Made by a program: the position numbers and the translations under genes. The notes under the pieces were generated by a model. The model did not search any database. It was not told where the DNA came from and worked only from the letters and a program-made list of their open reading frames with translations. Shown in pieces: positions 33,195 to 43,429 of a stretch of DNA of 64,000 nucleotides. Every line of letters begins with the position of its first letter. Position 1 is the first letter of the stretch. The DNA is taken from positions 134,114-198,113 of the forward strand of contig MNCI01020267.1 in assembly GCA_015680685.1 (NCBI GenBank), read 5' to 3'. Source of the DNA: Gnetum montanum (taxonomy: Eukaryota; Streptophyta; Gnetopsida; Gnetales; Gnetaceae).

Positions 33195-36100
33195 TGTTAG
33201 AAATAGTTTGAATGTGTGCCTCATAACTACTTTATCTCCATTTTTTTTATTTTGAGTAAAGTAGGAAGCAATGGTATTTGATGTATTAGGACAAACAAGT
33301 GAATTTTTTTTAAAGAAAAAGGGCCTTTGAAGGTTAGGAATTGTGCAAATTACTAAAACATGAAAGAAGGAGGTAAGAGCCTTCATGTCTGACCCATGAT
33401 GCAAGATAAAAAATCATTCACAAAAAATTATCAATAGGAGTAAACCCCTCCCACTAAAACTTGCCTTGCATTTTAAGTTGAAGTGAATGGAAGCTTTTCT
33501 TTTCTTCAATTCTTGAGTACTCTTGTGCATGCTTTGTGTGCTTGGAAAGCTATTATAGATTTATTCTTTCTCTTTTCTTACATTCTTACAAAATGGCTCT
33601 CTTAATTTGAGGGCTAAATCCTCTTTAATGGGTTCTTCTTCTAAGTTCTTGCAAGCTTTTCTTTTATAATTTCTCACACAAGTTATGCATTCTAACATGT
33701 TTCTTATATGCATGTTTTAGTTTCAAGTTTTTTAAATTTTATGAAGTTAAATGCATGTTTTCTCATGTTAGTAGTGTAACGATGGAAAATGTTGGTAGCT
33801 GGAATACCAGACAAAATCCATGTACACAGTCTTAACCACGTATCCGTGCAAGGGTTGTGCTGGAGAAAACGAATCCGTAGTGCCCTGAACAGTCTTGTCG
33901 ATCAGATAGGAACTTACTAGATTAGTAAATCGACGAAGATTATAGGCGTTTCGTGGAATGATCTGATTCGATAAATCATGAAAGGAGACGAAAACGATGT
34001 AAATAAATTGCAATAATGACAATGTTAACGCGACAAAGGGAATCAGATCTAAGAAAAATGCGTGATTTCAAGATCTATGCTTTAACTCGAATGAAACGAG
34101 TATTTTGTATACAAAGTTACAATGGGAAGATTCCGATTATCTTGTGCGGAGAATACACAAAATAATAAGAAAACTATTTAACAAGGAGTGCAGGATGGAG
34201 CTCGGTCTACCTTAAAAGCCAAAGACGAAGTGCAAGGAAGGTCAAGCTCGGATGCCTATCAACCAACTGTGTCTGGCCAATAGATCTTACCAGCCGCACT
34301 AGATGATCTCGCGATCTCTGATCTATCTTCTTCGCTTTGGATAGTCTCTGCTCAAAACTGCTAAGGATCACCGATCGGAGGACTGTATTTTCGCCAAAGG
34401 GTGTGATCACTCCTGCTGCCAAAATGCTCAAAGAATGTTTCTTGTTTTTGCTCAAGGATGATAACTGCCAAAAGTTGAAGGTGTCAGCTACTGCCCCTCT
34501 CTCAAAAAATGTCCAGAAGTCAAAAAAAAGTCTTTCTTTTCTTCGCCAACTGGGGTATTTATAACATACAGAAAAGGCATGGCCTTGATGACACGTGTCC
34601 CAAAGTTTCCGGATGTCGTTGACTTGAAGAACTGGCTATGTCACATCACATTGCAACGTACGTTGTCAACACTTTGCTGAAGCTACTTCATGATTACGCA
34701 CAAATACGCTTATCAGTGTATTGCACATATGGATAGCAAATGCGTAACTTCTTTAGCCGGCTTTACGCTGTATTTCACTTGTTTATGCTGCATCGCGTGG
34801 TAGAGCGTAACAAAGCATGGAAATAGTGAGTTAGGCTGTTTTACGCTCATTTACGCAGCAAAGCATAGTGAAGCATAAAACATGATCAACCCGACGATAA
34901 ATTACGCTGACGTACACTGCGTAGCGTAACGAGCATAAGGCGATCAATCTGCAAAAAGAAAGGGGCTGATCTATTGCACTTCCCTTGGACTTTTCTTTTG
35001 ACCTTTTTGAAGCTCATTATGCTACCTTGCGTAATAGAGCATAAACCTGACCTTGGACAAAAGACTTAGCAGGATATGTGAGAAGTCGTATATTATGCTG
35101 CTCAGGCCTTAAACTTCACCAAATCTGTTGAAGTAAGTCACCTTCTGATGTCGGACTGTGTTAAGCAAAATTCTGCTAAGCGTCATTACGCTATGTTGCA
35201 TGATGTAGCGTAAAAACAGAAAACATAGTAAAAATTGGAATTTGAAAGGAAGTTGGATACTTGATGCCGAGCACCGTTTCGCCTTGCTTTGCCTTGTTCT
35301 ACCTTCCGGAATTCTATCAGGAAATTTTGTCTAAATCGTGAATCTTCACCTGAGGCCGATTCACAATTTTCATGGTGTTTCAAGTAGTAAAGAATTTAAT
35401 ATTATAGAAGTGGTTTTATGCTTTAATTAAAGGAATTCACTTTCCGTTAATAGATTTATGTTGATCTCTCTCTTGTTTCATATTCATGTTTATGGGTTTT
35501 AGTCCCATTCATGTTAATTTGATGTAAAAACATATAAATCTTGATGCATTTACTTGTTTCAAGCTTCTTTAGTTTGTGAGCATCTTTTCTCATGTTTATC
35601 CCATGTTTTTAAAGTCATATGAAGTCATTTAAACATGGTTTTAGGAGTTCATGCATGTTTATGGTGATCTTATGCATTTTACATACATAAGTTAAACTAA
35701 GGAATTAATTCATGTTTATTTTATAATTTAAGCTTTTCTCATTATGTTTGGAGGTTGTAAAATATTTTTCTAGTCTTTGTTTCAAAGTTTTGAGCTTTAA
35801 ATTTACTCAGATTTGTTTCAAAATTTTGTTTCAATATCATTCTTTGTTTTGTGTAGGATAATAACTTCATGAAAAGTTCACCATGACTTGTGGTAAATAT
35901 AGAGGAATTTTCAGATAACCATGACTTTACCATGACTCATGATGAGCAACCATGATATTATTATGACTCGTGGTCCAGTTTTATTTAATAGTCCCATGAC
36001 TTATGGGAAACATTTAAAGTACAAGAAAGTTCCATGAAGGCTAAAACATTCATCAAAAGCTTACTATAACTTGTGGGCATCTCATGGTATACAAAGAGCT

Positions 36101-36298
36101 TATGTACTTTCATTTTTTGTCAAACAACAACTTGTGATGGCCTCGTGATATAATAACATAACTTAATTATGACTTGTGGCATTGCAAGCCACAATCTTTC
36201 TACAACTTATGGTCACTTCTTAGTGCCTTAAATAAACTCCAAAGAAGTTGCAATTTCTACAATAGCAAGCTTAAAGGGATATTATTCTAGTACCAACC
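33195..36298 (+). repeat. Copia 5' LTR, interrupted
   Basis: Aligns with 40060-41622 in two blocks, 33195-33774 and 35388-36298; the solo LTR sits between. It starts TGTTAGAAATAGTTTGAATGTGTG, of which the last part is also in the 3' LTR (GTGTGAATGTGTG), and ends near TAGTACCAACC, just before the primer site. Its 3' third has many ATGACTTGTGG-type motifs (about 35880-36215). Confidence 0.78.
33775..35382 (-). mobile_element. 1608-bp solo LTR nested in the Copia 5' LTR
   Basis: Starts TGTAACGATGG and ends GGTGTTTCA, flanked on both sides by AGTAG (33770-33774 and 35383-35387). The Copia 3' LTR has the uninterrupted site TTAGTAGTAAAGAAC (40657-40671), proving insertion. It is richer in G+C and CpG than its surroundings, hence younger. 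The minus strand has TATAAATACCCC (about 34563-34552) and, upstream, about a dozen TTACGC/GCGTAA motifs (34690-35215), so transcription is probably leftward. It has no coding capacity; the short ORFs inside are chance. No internal region remains, so it is a recombined solo LTR of an unidentified family. Confidence 0.88.
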
Positions 36299-36439
36299 TT
36301 TGATAAGTGGTATTGAAGCTAAGAAGTTGGTGAGAAGAAGGTAAAGAAATGGCCTTCATAGATATTCCTAAATGTTCTATTATATTCCTAAATGTTCATA
36401 CTTTTTTTCTAAGAGGATAATTTGTACAAACTGTATTGA

Positions 36440-37110
36440 GAAAATTATGGTTAAAATTGTAAGTAAAAATATTTAAAAGAAGTGTTGGGGTGCCCTTCAA
36501 GAGGAGTATAAGAGTACTATGTTTAAAAATATAGAAGTATAAAAAGGTGAGCTCCTTTAGCATTTTCTTGAAAGGCTCATATTTTATCTTAGGAATNTTC
36601 TTTGACCTTTACCTCTTAAAGGATTTCAAGCTACATAGACATTATCTTAACTTAATAATGAATAGCCTCTCAACCTTGGAAACCCCTTAGCCTTAATGCG
36701 AGTTCATCTAAAGTATAAGTAGATATGTCTTTGGTTTGAACTATGATTTCTATGACATTGACAAACATATAGTCATCATACAACATAGTCATGGCTTTGT
36801 GCACTTTTTGTTGCATGAAGTAATTACAATTATACTCCTAAAGATTCCTAAGATAAAATATGAGCCTTTCAAGAAAATGCTAAAGGAGCTCACCTTTTTA
36901 TACTTCTATATTNGAAAATGGAGTTTCAAAACCTTATCATTAAGAAGGCAACACTCAAGCACAACAAGTAGGAGATTATTCATCAACCCAAGATAAGATA
37001 AGCAAGTATTTTATTAATCTAACACTAATTTTTCTACTTTCTACATGACTAAAAAAATCACACCCTCTTCATGGATCATTAATGGTAAATGTAGTAATCA
37101 TATGACTCAT
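36440..37110 (+). pseudogene. Copia gag and start of protease, with inverted contig
   Basis: Left of the first N the translation reads 'WGALQEEYKSTMFKNIEV' and 'HFLERLIFYLRN', a Copia gag (UBN2-type) segment. Between the Ns the same strand makes no sense, but its reverse complement continues the gag with 'FVNVIEIIVQTKDI' and 'STYTLDELALRLRGFQG', matching the TKDLSTLTLDELxGSLQ motif. After the second N comes 'SSWIINGKCSNHMT' (about 37067-37108), the counterpart of the Copia protease/spacer motif WILDSGCSNHMT, with the catalytic Asp lost. Stops remain. The local order is an assembly problem, not biology. Confidence 0.7.
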
Positions 37111-37699
37111 AAATATTGTTTTATAGGGTTTAAGGAAGATAAGATTCTTGGGTCAATTAAAGTAGTGATGGGGCTTATGTAAATGTTGAAGGCATTGGAA
37201 AGTGTTAAATTTTTCTTCGATAATAATCATTTCATCTAAATCCATGATGTATTCTAAATCTCTTAGTTATATAATTTTCTTCTTTTAGTTGGTCAAATGT
37301 CAAGAAAAGATAACAAGATTATCTTTAAGAATGATGAATGCATTATCTATAATAGTCATGATCTAGTTACAAAGGTTTTCATGTTAAAAAATTAGATCTG
37401 GTATTTTGGAGTAATGCATTTCATTCATTTACATTTAAGTGAATAATCTTCCAAGAATGACATGATAAGATTATGGAATTGAAGGCTTGGTGATAACTCC
37501 TTCTTGAGCTCATCAAGAATCAAGTAGCCATTAGAGTAAAGTTTGAAGAAACACCTTACGAAGTTTATGGTACATGTCAAAAGAACAAACAAAAGAAGTT
37601 TCCATATTCCAATACAAGTAAGAGAAGGACTAAACATTTATAGTTGATCTACATGAATGTTATGTGTCTAATGCCCACCATCTTTCTTGAAGAAGGTAA

Positions 37700-38330
37700 A
37701 TATTTTTGGTGGTTTTTAATGATTTTTTTTGGTATACATGGACCTATATCCTTCGTTCCAAAGATGAATTATTTGGGATTATTCAATATTTTCAGAAATT
37801 AGTGGAGAATGTACTTGTCTTAAAAATCAAATTCATAAGAAGTTATAGGAGAGGTGAATTTTTAAATGGATACTTCAATGAATTTTATAAAAGTCATAAC
37901 ATCTTAAAGTAAGATACATAAGGGTATGAACCACAAAAATTAATGAAGTAGTTAAGAGGAATGGTGTGATCCAGGAAATGTATGGATGTTTATTGAAGCA
38001 TCAATTCCTTCCTAACTCCTATTGGAATAAGGTAGTTTACATGACCATCTATATTCTTAATAGGCTCATCACATGTCTCATAGGTGAGAATAATTCATGT
38101 GAATTGTTATATGAAAAGATGCAAAATATTTCATATCTTAAATTCTTTGGATGTACATGTTATGTGAAGATCCCAAATGCTCTTATGTAGACGCTAGATG
38201 ATACAGGTAGGACATGTTTATTTCTTGGATATGATTCTAAGATAGATGGCTACAAGTGCTTTGATCCACTTAAGAAGTGACATGTATCAAGAAGTGTAAT
38301 ATTTGATGAGAAAAACTTATGATTTGACTC
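37700..38330 (+). pseudogene. Copia integrase region, decayed
   Basis: Integrase would insert element cDNA into the genome. 'DFFWYTWTYILRSKDELFGI' (about 37716-37775) matches DDYSRxTWVYxLKSKDEVF, with one core Asp changed to Phe; 'RRGEFLNGYFNEF' (about 37846-37884) matches RTDRGGEFxxxxF; then 'NSYWNKVVYMTIYILNRL' (about 38010-38063), 'LKFFGCTCYVKIPNA' (about 38138-38182) and 'TCLFLGYDSKIDGYKCFDP' (about 38212-38270), the standard downstream blocks. Stops separate the blocks. Confidence 0.78.
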
Positions 38331-38516
38331 ATTCTATAGCAATTAAAAAGATAAGAAGAAGGAAGAAGAGGCCTATGAGTCAAGGATATGGTTGGAGAAG
38401 GACCATTCCTCATTTCAAATTCTTAAGACTATCTTCCAAATAAGATACACAAGCATCCAAGTAAAATTTAATGTTGGCTACTCAACCCTAATTAATGAAC
38501 CATCAAATGTGATGCA

Positions 38517-39180
38517 ATGCAAACGAAATATGATGTAATAATGAAGAATAACATATGGTCCATAGGACATAAAACAAAGAGTAAGAAGGCACCTCATACT
38601 AAGTGGGTATTTAAAATAAAATGTGATAAACAAGACAACATTTATACTTATAAGTTAAGGTCGGTATCAAGGGGCTTTAGGAAAAAGAAGCATAATTACT
38701 ATGAGGGATTCTTTTTCCCTATTACAAGATTTTTAAAAATTAAGCTGATGATCTCCATTGCAACCTATCTTAAGATGAAAATATATCAAATGGATCTTAA
38801 CTTAGCCTTTCTTGATTGTATACTAGAAGAATAATTCTATGTGCTTCAATAGGAAGCATCTAAAATTTAAGATCAAGAAAAACTATGCACGTGTAATAAG
38901 GCTCTCTATGAACTAAAGTAATTTCCAAGAGCTTGGTTCTATAGAATTAATGATTTTATTCTTAAAAGTGTCTACAAATGTTGTATGTTTGACCCTTCTC
39001 TCTATTTTAAATATGTAGAAATTGATGTAATCATGATATCATTATATGTTAATGACTTAGTTTTTCTATCAAATTTTGAGAAATTAATTTCAAACTTTAG
39101 GTAAGACATGAAAGAAGACTTTGAGATGAATTATCTAGGAGTACTAAGGTACTTCCTAGGAATCCAAGTAGAGAAAGTGG
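38517..39180 (+). pseudogene. Copia reverse transcriptase, decayed
   Basis: 'KAPHTKWVFKIKCDKQDNIY' (about 38587-38646) matches the KWVFKxKxxxDGxxxxYKARLV start; 'QMDLNLAFLDCILEE' (about 38788-38833) matches QMDVKTAFLNGxLEE; 'KALYELK' and 'FPRAWF' (about 38898-38940); 'MISLYVNDLVFLSN' (about 39030-39075) is the YVDD box with the first Asp changed to Asn, so inactive; 'YFLGIQVEK' follows near 39150. All blocks are in expected order and spacing. Confidence 0.82.
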
Positions 39181-39279
39181 AGAATGCATTAAAGATGCAT
39201 TAAAAAAATATAATAAAAACATCATAGAAAAATATGACATAAAAGATAAAAAATAGGCACCACTATACTTCCTTTAAAG

Positions 39280-39960
39280 CTCAAACTTCAAGTGAAAGAT
39301 GAAAGTACCTTTGTTGATGCTTTCCTCTATAAATGCATGATAGGATCATTGAGATTTCTTTGTTACTCAAGACTTGATATTGAATTTTTCACATCCTATC
39401 TTTCAAGATTCATGCAACAACCTAGAGTTAGCCACAATAATTCTCTCAAGAATTCTTTTGCGATATATAAAAGGGATTATGGACTTTGCAATAAAATTTA
39501 TTAAAGTAGATGAGAACTTTCATGCATTTTGTGATGTTTACTAGGGAGGAGATCTTTAAGGGAGGAAGTCTATATCATGCTTAATCATGTTTCATGGGAT
39601 CAACCCCATCTATTAGAGTAGCAAAAAGAAAAGTATCATAGCTCTATTATCATGTGAGGTTGAATTCATTACAATGGTAAATTGGATTCAACACATCTTT
39701 TGGCTTAAGAAGATCTTCAAAAAATTGGGCTTTGAAGTTATTTTGTCCATTAATATTATGATGAACAATAGTTTTGTAATTTAACTCTCAAATGATAATG
39801 TCCTTTATAAGAAGTCCAAGAATATTGACGTCGAGTACTACTTAATCAAGCAAGAAGTGAAGAAGGAAAATATCTTGTTCAAGTATGTACCTACATAAGA
39901 TAACTTAGCTAATATACTTACAAAGCTGCTTCAAAGCTAGAAGTTGGAATACCTATTGAA
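39280..39960 (+). pseudogene. Copia RNase H region, decayed
   Basis: 'YKCMIGSLRFLCYSRLDIEF' (about 39331-39390) matches the YRxxVGSLxYLxxTRPDI motif between RT and RNase H; 'SRFMQQP' follows; then 'LSCEVEFITMVN' (about 39644-39680, from the SSxEAEYxA block), 'IDVEYYLIKQEVKK' (about 39823-39865, from the KHIDIxYHxIR block) and 'DNLANILTKLL' (about 39900-39935, from DxLTKxL). This is the C-terminal end of the Copia polyprotein. Stops interrupt it. Confidence 0.78.
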
Positions 39961-40059
39961 GACAACTGACATCTCAAAGACTGAAGAAGCAAACAAAGAA
40001 AATCCTAAAAATTCTAACTCCATGGTTCTCACACATTAGAAACTAAAAAAGGCTCTATT

Positions 40060-41622
40060 TGTAATAGTGTGAATGTGTGACTTCTAACTCCTCCATCTCC
40101 ATTTCCTTTGATGTTGAGTAGAGTAGGAAGTAGTGGAGTCCTTTCATTTCATGTTGGTATATTTACTTTAATGTATTAGAAGAGATAAGTGTATTTTCCT
40201 TTGAAGAAAAAGGGTCTTAGAAGATTAGGAATTGAGTAAATTTTTAAAAAAGAGAGATAAGGAGCCAAAAGTATTCATGTATGGCACATGCTTCAAGAGA
40301 AAAAATCCTCCACAAACAAGTATAATAGGGGTTAACCCCTCTCCCTGTAAGTTGCTTTGCATTTTTATTTGAAGTGAATGAAATCTATCCATTCCTCTAC
40401 TTCTTGAGTATTCTTGTGTAGGCTTTGTATTCTTATGGAGATCTTCTAGCTTTTTCATTTCTCATTTCTTGCATTCTATTACCATGTCTCTCTCAATTTA
40501 TGGAGTGAATATTATTTTATGGGTTCTTCTCCCAAGTTCTTGCAAGATTTTCTTTCATAATTTCTTATAATTTATGCATTCTCAAATATTTGTTACATGC
40601 ATGTTTAAAGTTCAAGTTCTCACAAGTTTCTGAAGTTAAATGTATGTTTTCCCATCTTAGTAGTAAAGAACTAAAGAGTTTAGAAGTGCACAATAGATTC
40701 AATTTCTATTTGAAGATTCAAGTTAATATCTTCTTTCTTTTATGTTCATGTTTATGAGATTCAACTCCTTTTAGGTTAGTTTGATGTCAAAGCACATAAA
40801 TCTCATTGCATATGTTTTTTTCAAGCTTCTTTAGCTTGTAATGGTCTTTTCTCATATTTGTCATATTTATAAGATTATTTGAAGTCATTTAAGTATGGTT
40901 TCAAGGGTTCATGCATGTGTATAGTAGTCTTGTACATTTTTCATAGATAAGTTAAATTCAAGGATTAATTCATGTTAATTTTTAATTCAAACTTTCATCA
41001 TCATGTTTGGAGACTATAGAACATGTTTCTAGTCCTTCTTTCCAAGTTTTAAATCTTAAATTTACATAGATTTGCCTCAAACGTTTGTTTTTGTATCATT
41101 CTGTATTTCCTATATGACCATGACTTCACCATGAGTTTATCATGACTCATGAAGAACACAAAGGTATTTCTAGATAACCATGAACTCACCATGACATGTG
41201 GTGAGTAACCATGATCTTACTGTGACTCATGGTAGGAGATCATAACTTTTGGTCTACTTGTAATCTATTTTTTAATAGCATGACTTAGGGTCCACTCATG
41301 GGAAAAATTTAAAGCACAAGAAGGTGCCATAAAGGTTAGAATATTTACTATGACTTATGGCTAACTTTTAATATATACAGAGTTTCTTTCCTCTCTATTT
41401 TTGTTAGATCATGATTGATTGTAGGCTGATGGTATAACAACATGACTTGATCATGACCCATGATTAGTCATTACAACCTATGGTTAGAGACCATAACTCA
41501 TAACATTAGAGACCACAACCTTCCTGTAACTTGTGGTTAACTTGTTATGGTTCAAATCAACTATAGAGAAGATAAAATGTTTTCCACAAAAAGCTCAAAG
41601 AGATCTTATTCTCTTACCAGCA
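40060..41622 (+). repeat. Copia 3' LTR
   Basis: 1563 bp, TGTAATAGTGTGAATGTG to TTACCAGCA. It pairs with the interrupted 5' LTR and contains the empty site AGTAG (40659-40663) of the nested solo LTR. The region 41110-41540 has repeated CCATGACTCATGG-like motifs as in the 5' copy. Confidence 0.8.
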
Positions 41623-42224
41623 TTTGAAAAGGATGTTTGATTAATGGAATAAATGAATGGATGATATGACCTCACTATTATGCACAATTACTTCTTTTAC
41701 AATCTAATATCATAGGACAAAACTCCAAGATAGGAAGTTAGTTCCTACACTATGATTGATAATTTCATTAACAATAATGTTAAGAATATCCATAAATGCA
41801 AAAGGAAATTGATATAAGAAATTAGAAAACTATAATTGAAATTAAAAAATAATGAGAAATGAAAAATGTACTAAGTAATAAAAAATATAAAAAGAATTAG
41901 AAAATTCTTGAAGAAATTAAAAATTAATTAAAAATTATTAAAAAATTAAAAGAAAAAAAACTATCACAAGGTTTAGTTAAAATAAATATCTCCATTATGA
42001 CTTTGGTTAATGAAGGAGATACAAGAAATGAATCAAGAAATGACAATTATGGATGATAGAGTTCTGTTTATGACCTCTTGAGTACTCCTAAATGGGTTTA
42101 ACTATTCTATGTTGACTAAAATTAAATTTTTAAGATGTTAAGATGATGAATTTGCAAGGTCTTAAATTTAAAGATGATATAGAAAATATAAGATTCTTCT
42201 TGGAGTGTTTAAAAATTTATTTAT
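41623..42224. other. AT-rich spacer
   Basis: Very A-rich around 41810-41960. No gene or repeat end recognised. An open frame from 42143 runs into the LTR of element C and is therefore chimeric. Confidence 0.3.
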
Positions 42225-43183
42225 TGATGAGCGATGAAGGTACCCTTACATCCAACCATATGAATCACGAAGCATTGATGCATGTTCTGGTCGAATTCAA
42301 TGGACTTTCTAGTTTTTGGTGCACTAGTATTTTAAGAAGTGAATCTTGCCCTAAGGTTGTTCGTTGTCTTCTCAATTACACTTCTGAAGTACAAAGGTAT
42401 GGTTAGGTGTAACTGAGGCATATGATTTCTATTCTTTGTATGTTTTATGTTCTTTTGTTCCTGAAGAGATAGATAAAGTAATTTAATGACTAATTCGATC
42501 TAACTAACTAATTGGTCTCTTGCTAATCCTAACATAAGCACTTGATCCCACTTTCTATACACATCTTGAACCCATGTATCCACTATTGGCTTACCAAGCA
42601 CTACGCTACTGGGTGCACCAAGCAATAATGTTGCTAGGATTACCAAGTGAATACCTATTTATGCTTGAAGCAGTTGTACTTATGTACTTAAATATATTTA
42701 GCTTAATTGATTAAAGTCTAATTTAGCTTATTTTAGCTTAATTGATTGAATATTTAATAAAAAAAATGAATGCATAAATAAAACATTTAAGCTATCTAGA
42801 ATGCTGCAAGGTTTATTAAGAAGCTCATCTTTATTATTGTACACATGGGTGTGGTTTAGGTACAATAGTTCTTAAATAAAGATTTGTACGCTTAATGACT
42901 CTTGCTATAGGCACTCGGGAAAGATATTCTAACTTTCAAATAGACAAAATATAATAGCTCTACTACTACTATGAATTTGATGCCCATAAACATGGTTGGA
43001 AGCTTATATTTATAGTTTTTTCTCTAGGGCTACATTGATGAGGCCCTATCAACATAGCAAACCCTATGTCAGTGTAACCCCATTAATGGGGCAACACCAT
43101 GTAAACAAGGCCCTTTTAATAGGGGCCCATTGATAAGGTTGCATTAATGGAGAGTTGTTGACATGACACTTTGACACTCATCA
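42225..43183 (-). repeat. Element C 3' LTR
   Basis: 959 bp. Minus strand starts TGATGAGTGTCAAAGTG at 43183 and ends at 42225 (TTCATCGCTCATCA). The U3 block 43030-43165 has repeated palindromic CCATTAATGG, AAAAGGGCC and GGGCCTCATCAATG motifs; TATA box ACTATAAATATAAGC (minus, 43026-43012). Compare element D at 49762-49860. Confidence 0.72.
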
Positions 43184-43429
43184 TGCCTCCATGACTAAAT
43201 GGAAACTCATCTTTGAGTTCTTTTACAAAATTGGAAAGGTATGGAATTATTGACTGACTCTTAACAAAATAACCAACTTCACAAAACTGAGTGCCCAACT
43301 GTACGAATGAAAAAATTACAAAAAATTGTAGTGTTCATGACATAAAATTGAACACCATAACATGACTACAAAAATTTGGATAGCACATCCTCTAATGGTG
43401 TAAAGATGGTGATAAAGATCAGATAGTCC

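Larger units (their letters stand above)
33195..41622 (+). mobile_element. Ty1-Copia retrotransposon, nearly complete, decayed, with nested solo LTR
   Basis: 5' LTR 33195-36298 (with a 1.6-kb solo LTR inside), primer site about 36307 (TGGTATTGAAGC, like the initiator-tRNA-Met site), gag, protease, integrase, RT, RNase H in Copia order, PPT-like AACTAAAAAAGG near 40041, 3' LTR 40060-41622. The integrase-before-RT order and motifs define Copia. Stops and frameshifts in all domains. The two LTRs are clearly homologous yet much diverged, so the insertion is old. No clean target duplication was read. Two Ns bracket a misoriented gag piece. Confidence 0.82.

Noticed and set aside
34207-34564. ORFs on both strands inside the solo LTR
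   Set aside because: They lie within an LTR defined by TSD and empty site, overlap each other, and have no motif.
36528-36912. Large hairpin / MITE-like inverted repeat
   Set aside because: The perfect arms end exactly at Ns and flipping the middle restores gag, so assembly artefact is a better explanation.
42143-42406. Plus ORF of 87 codons
   Set aside because: It crosses the boundary between spacer and element C LTR at 42225, so it is chimeric.
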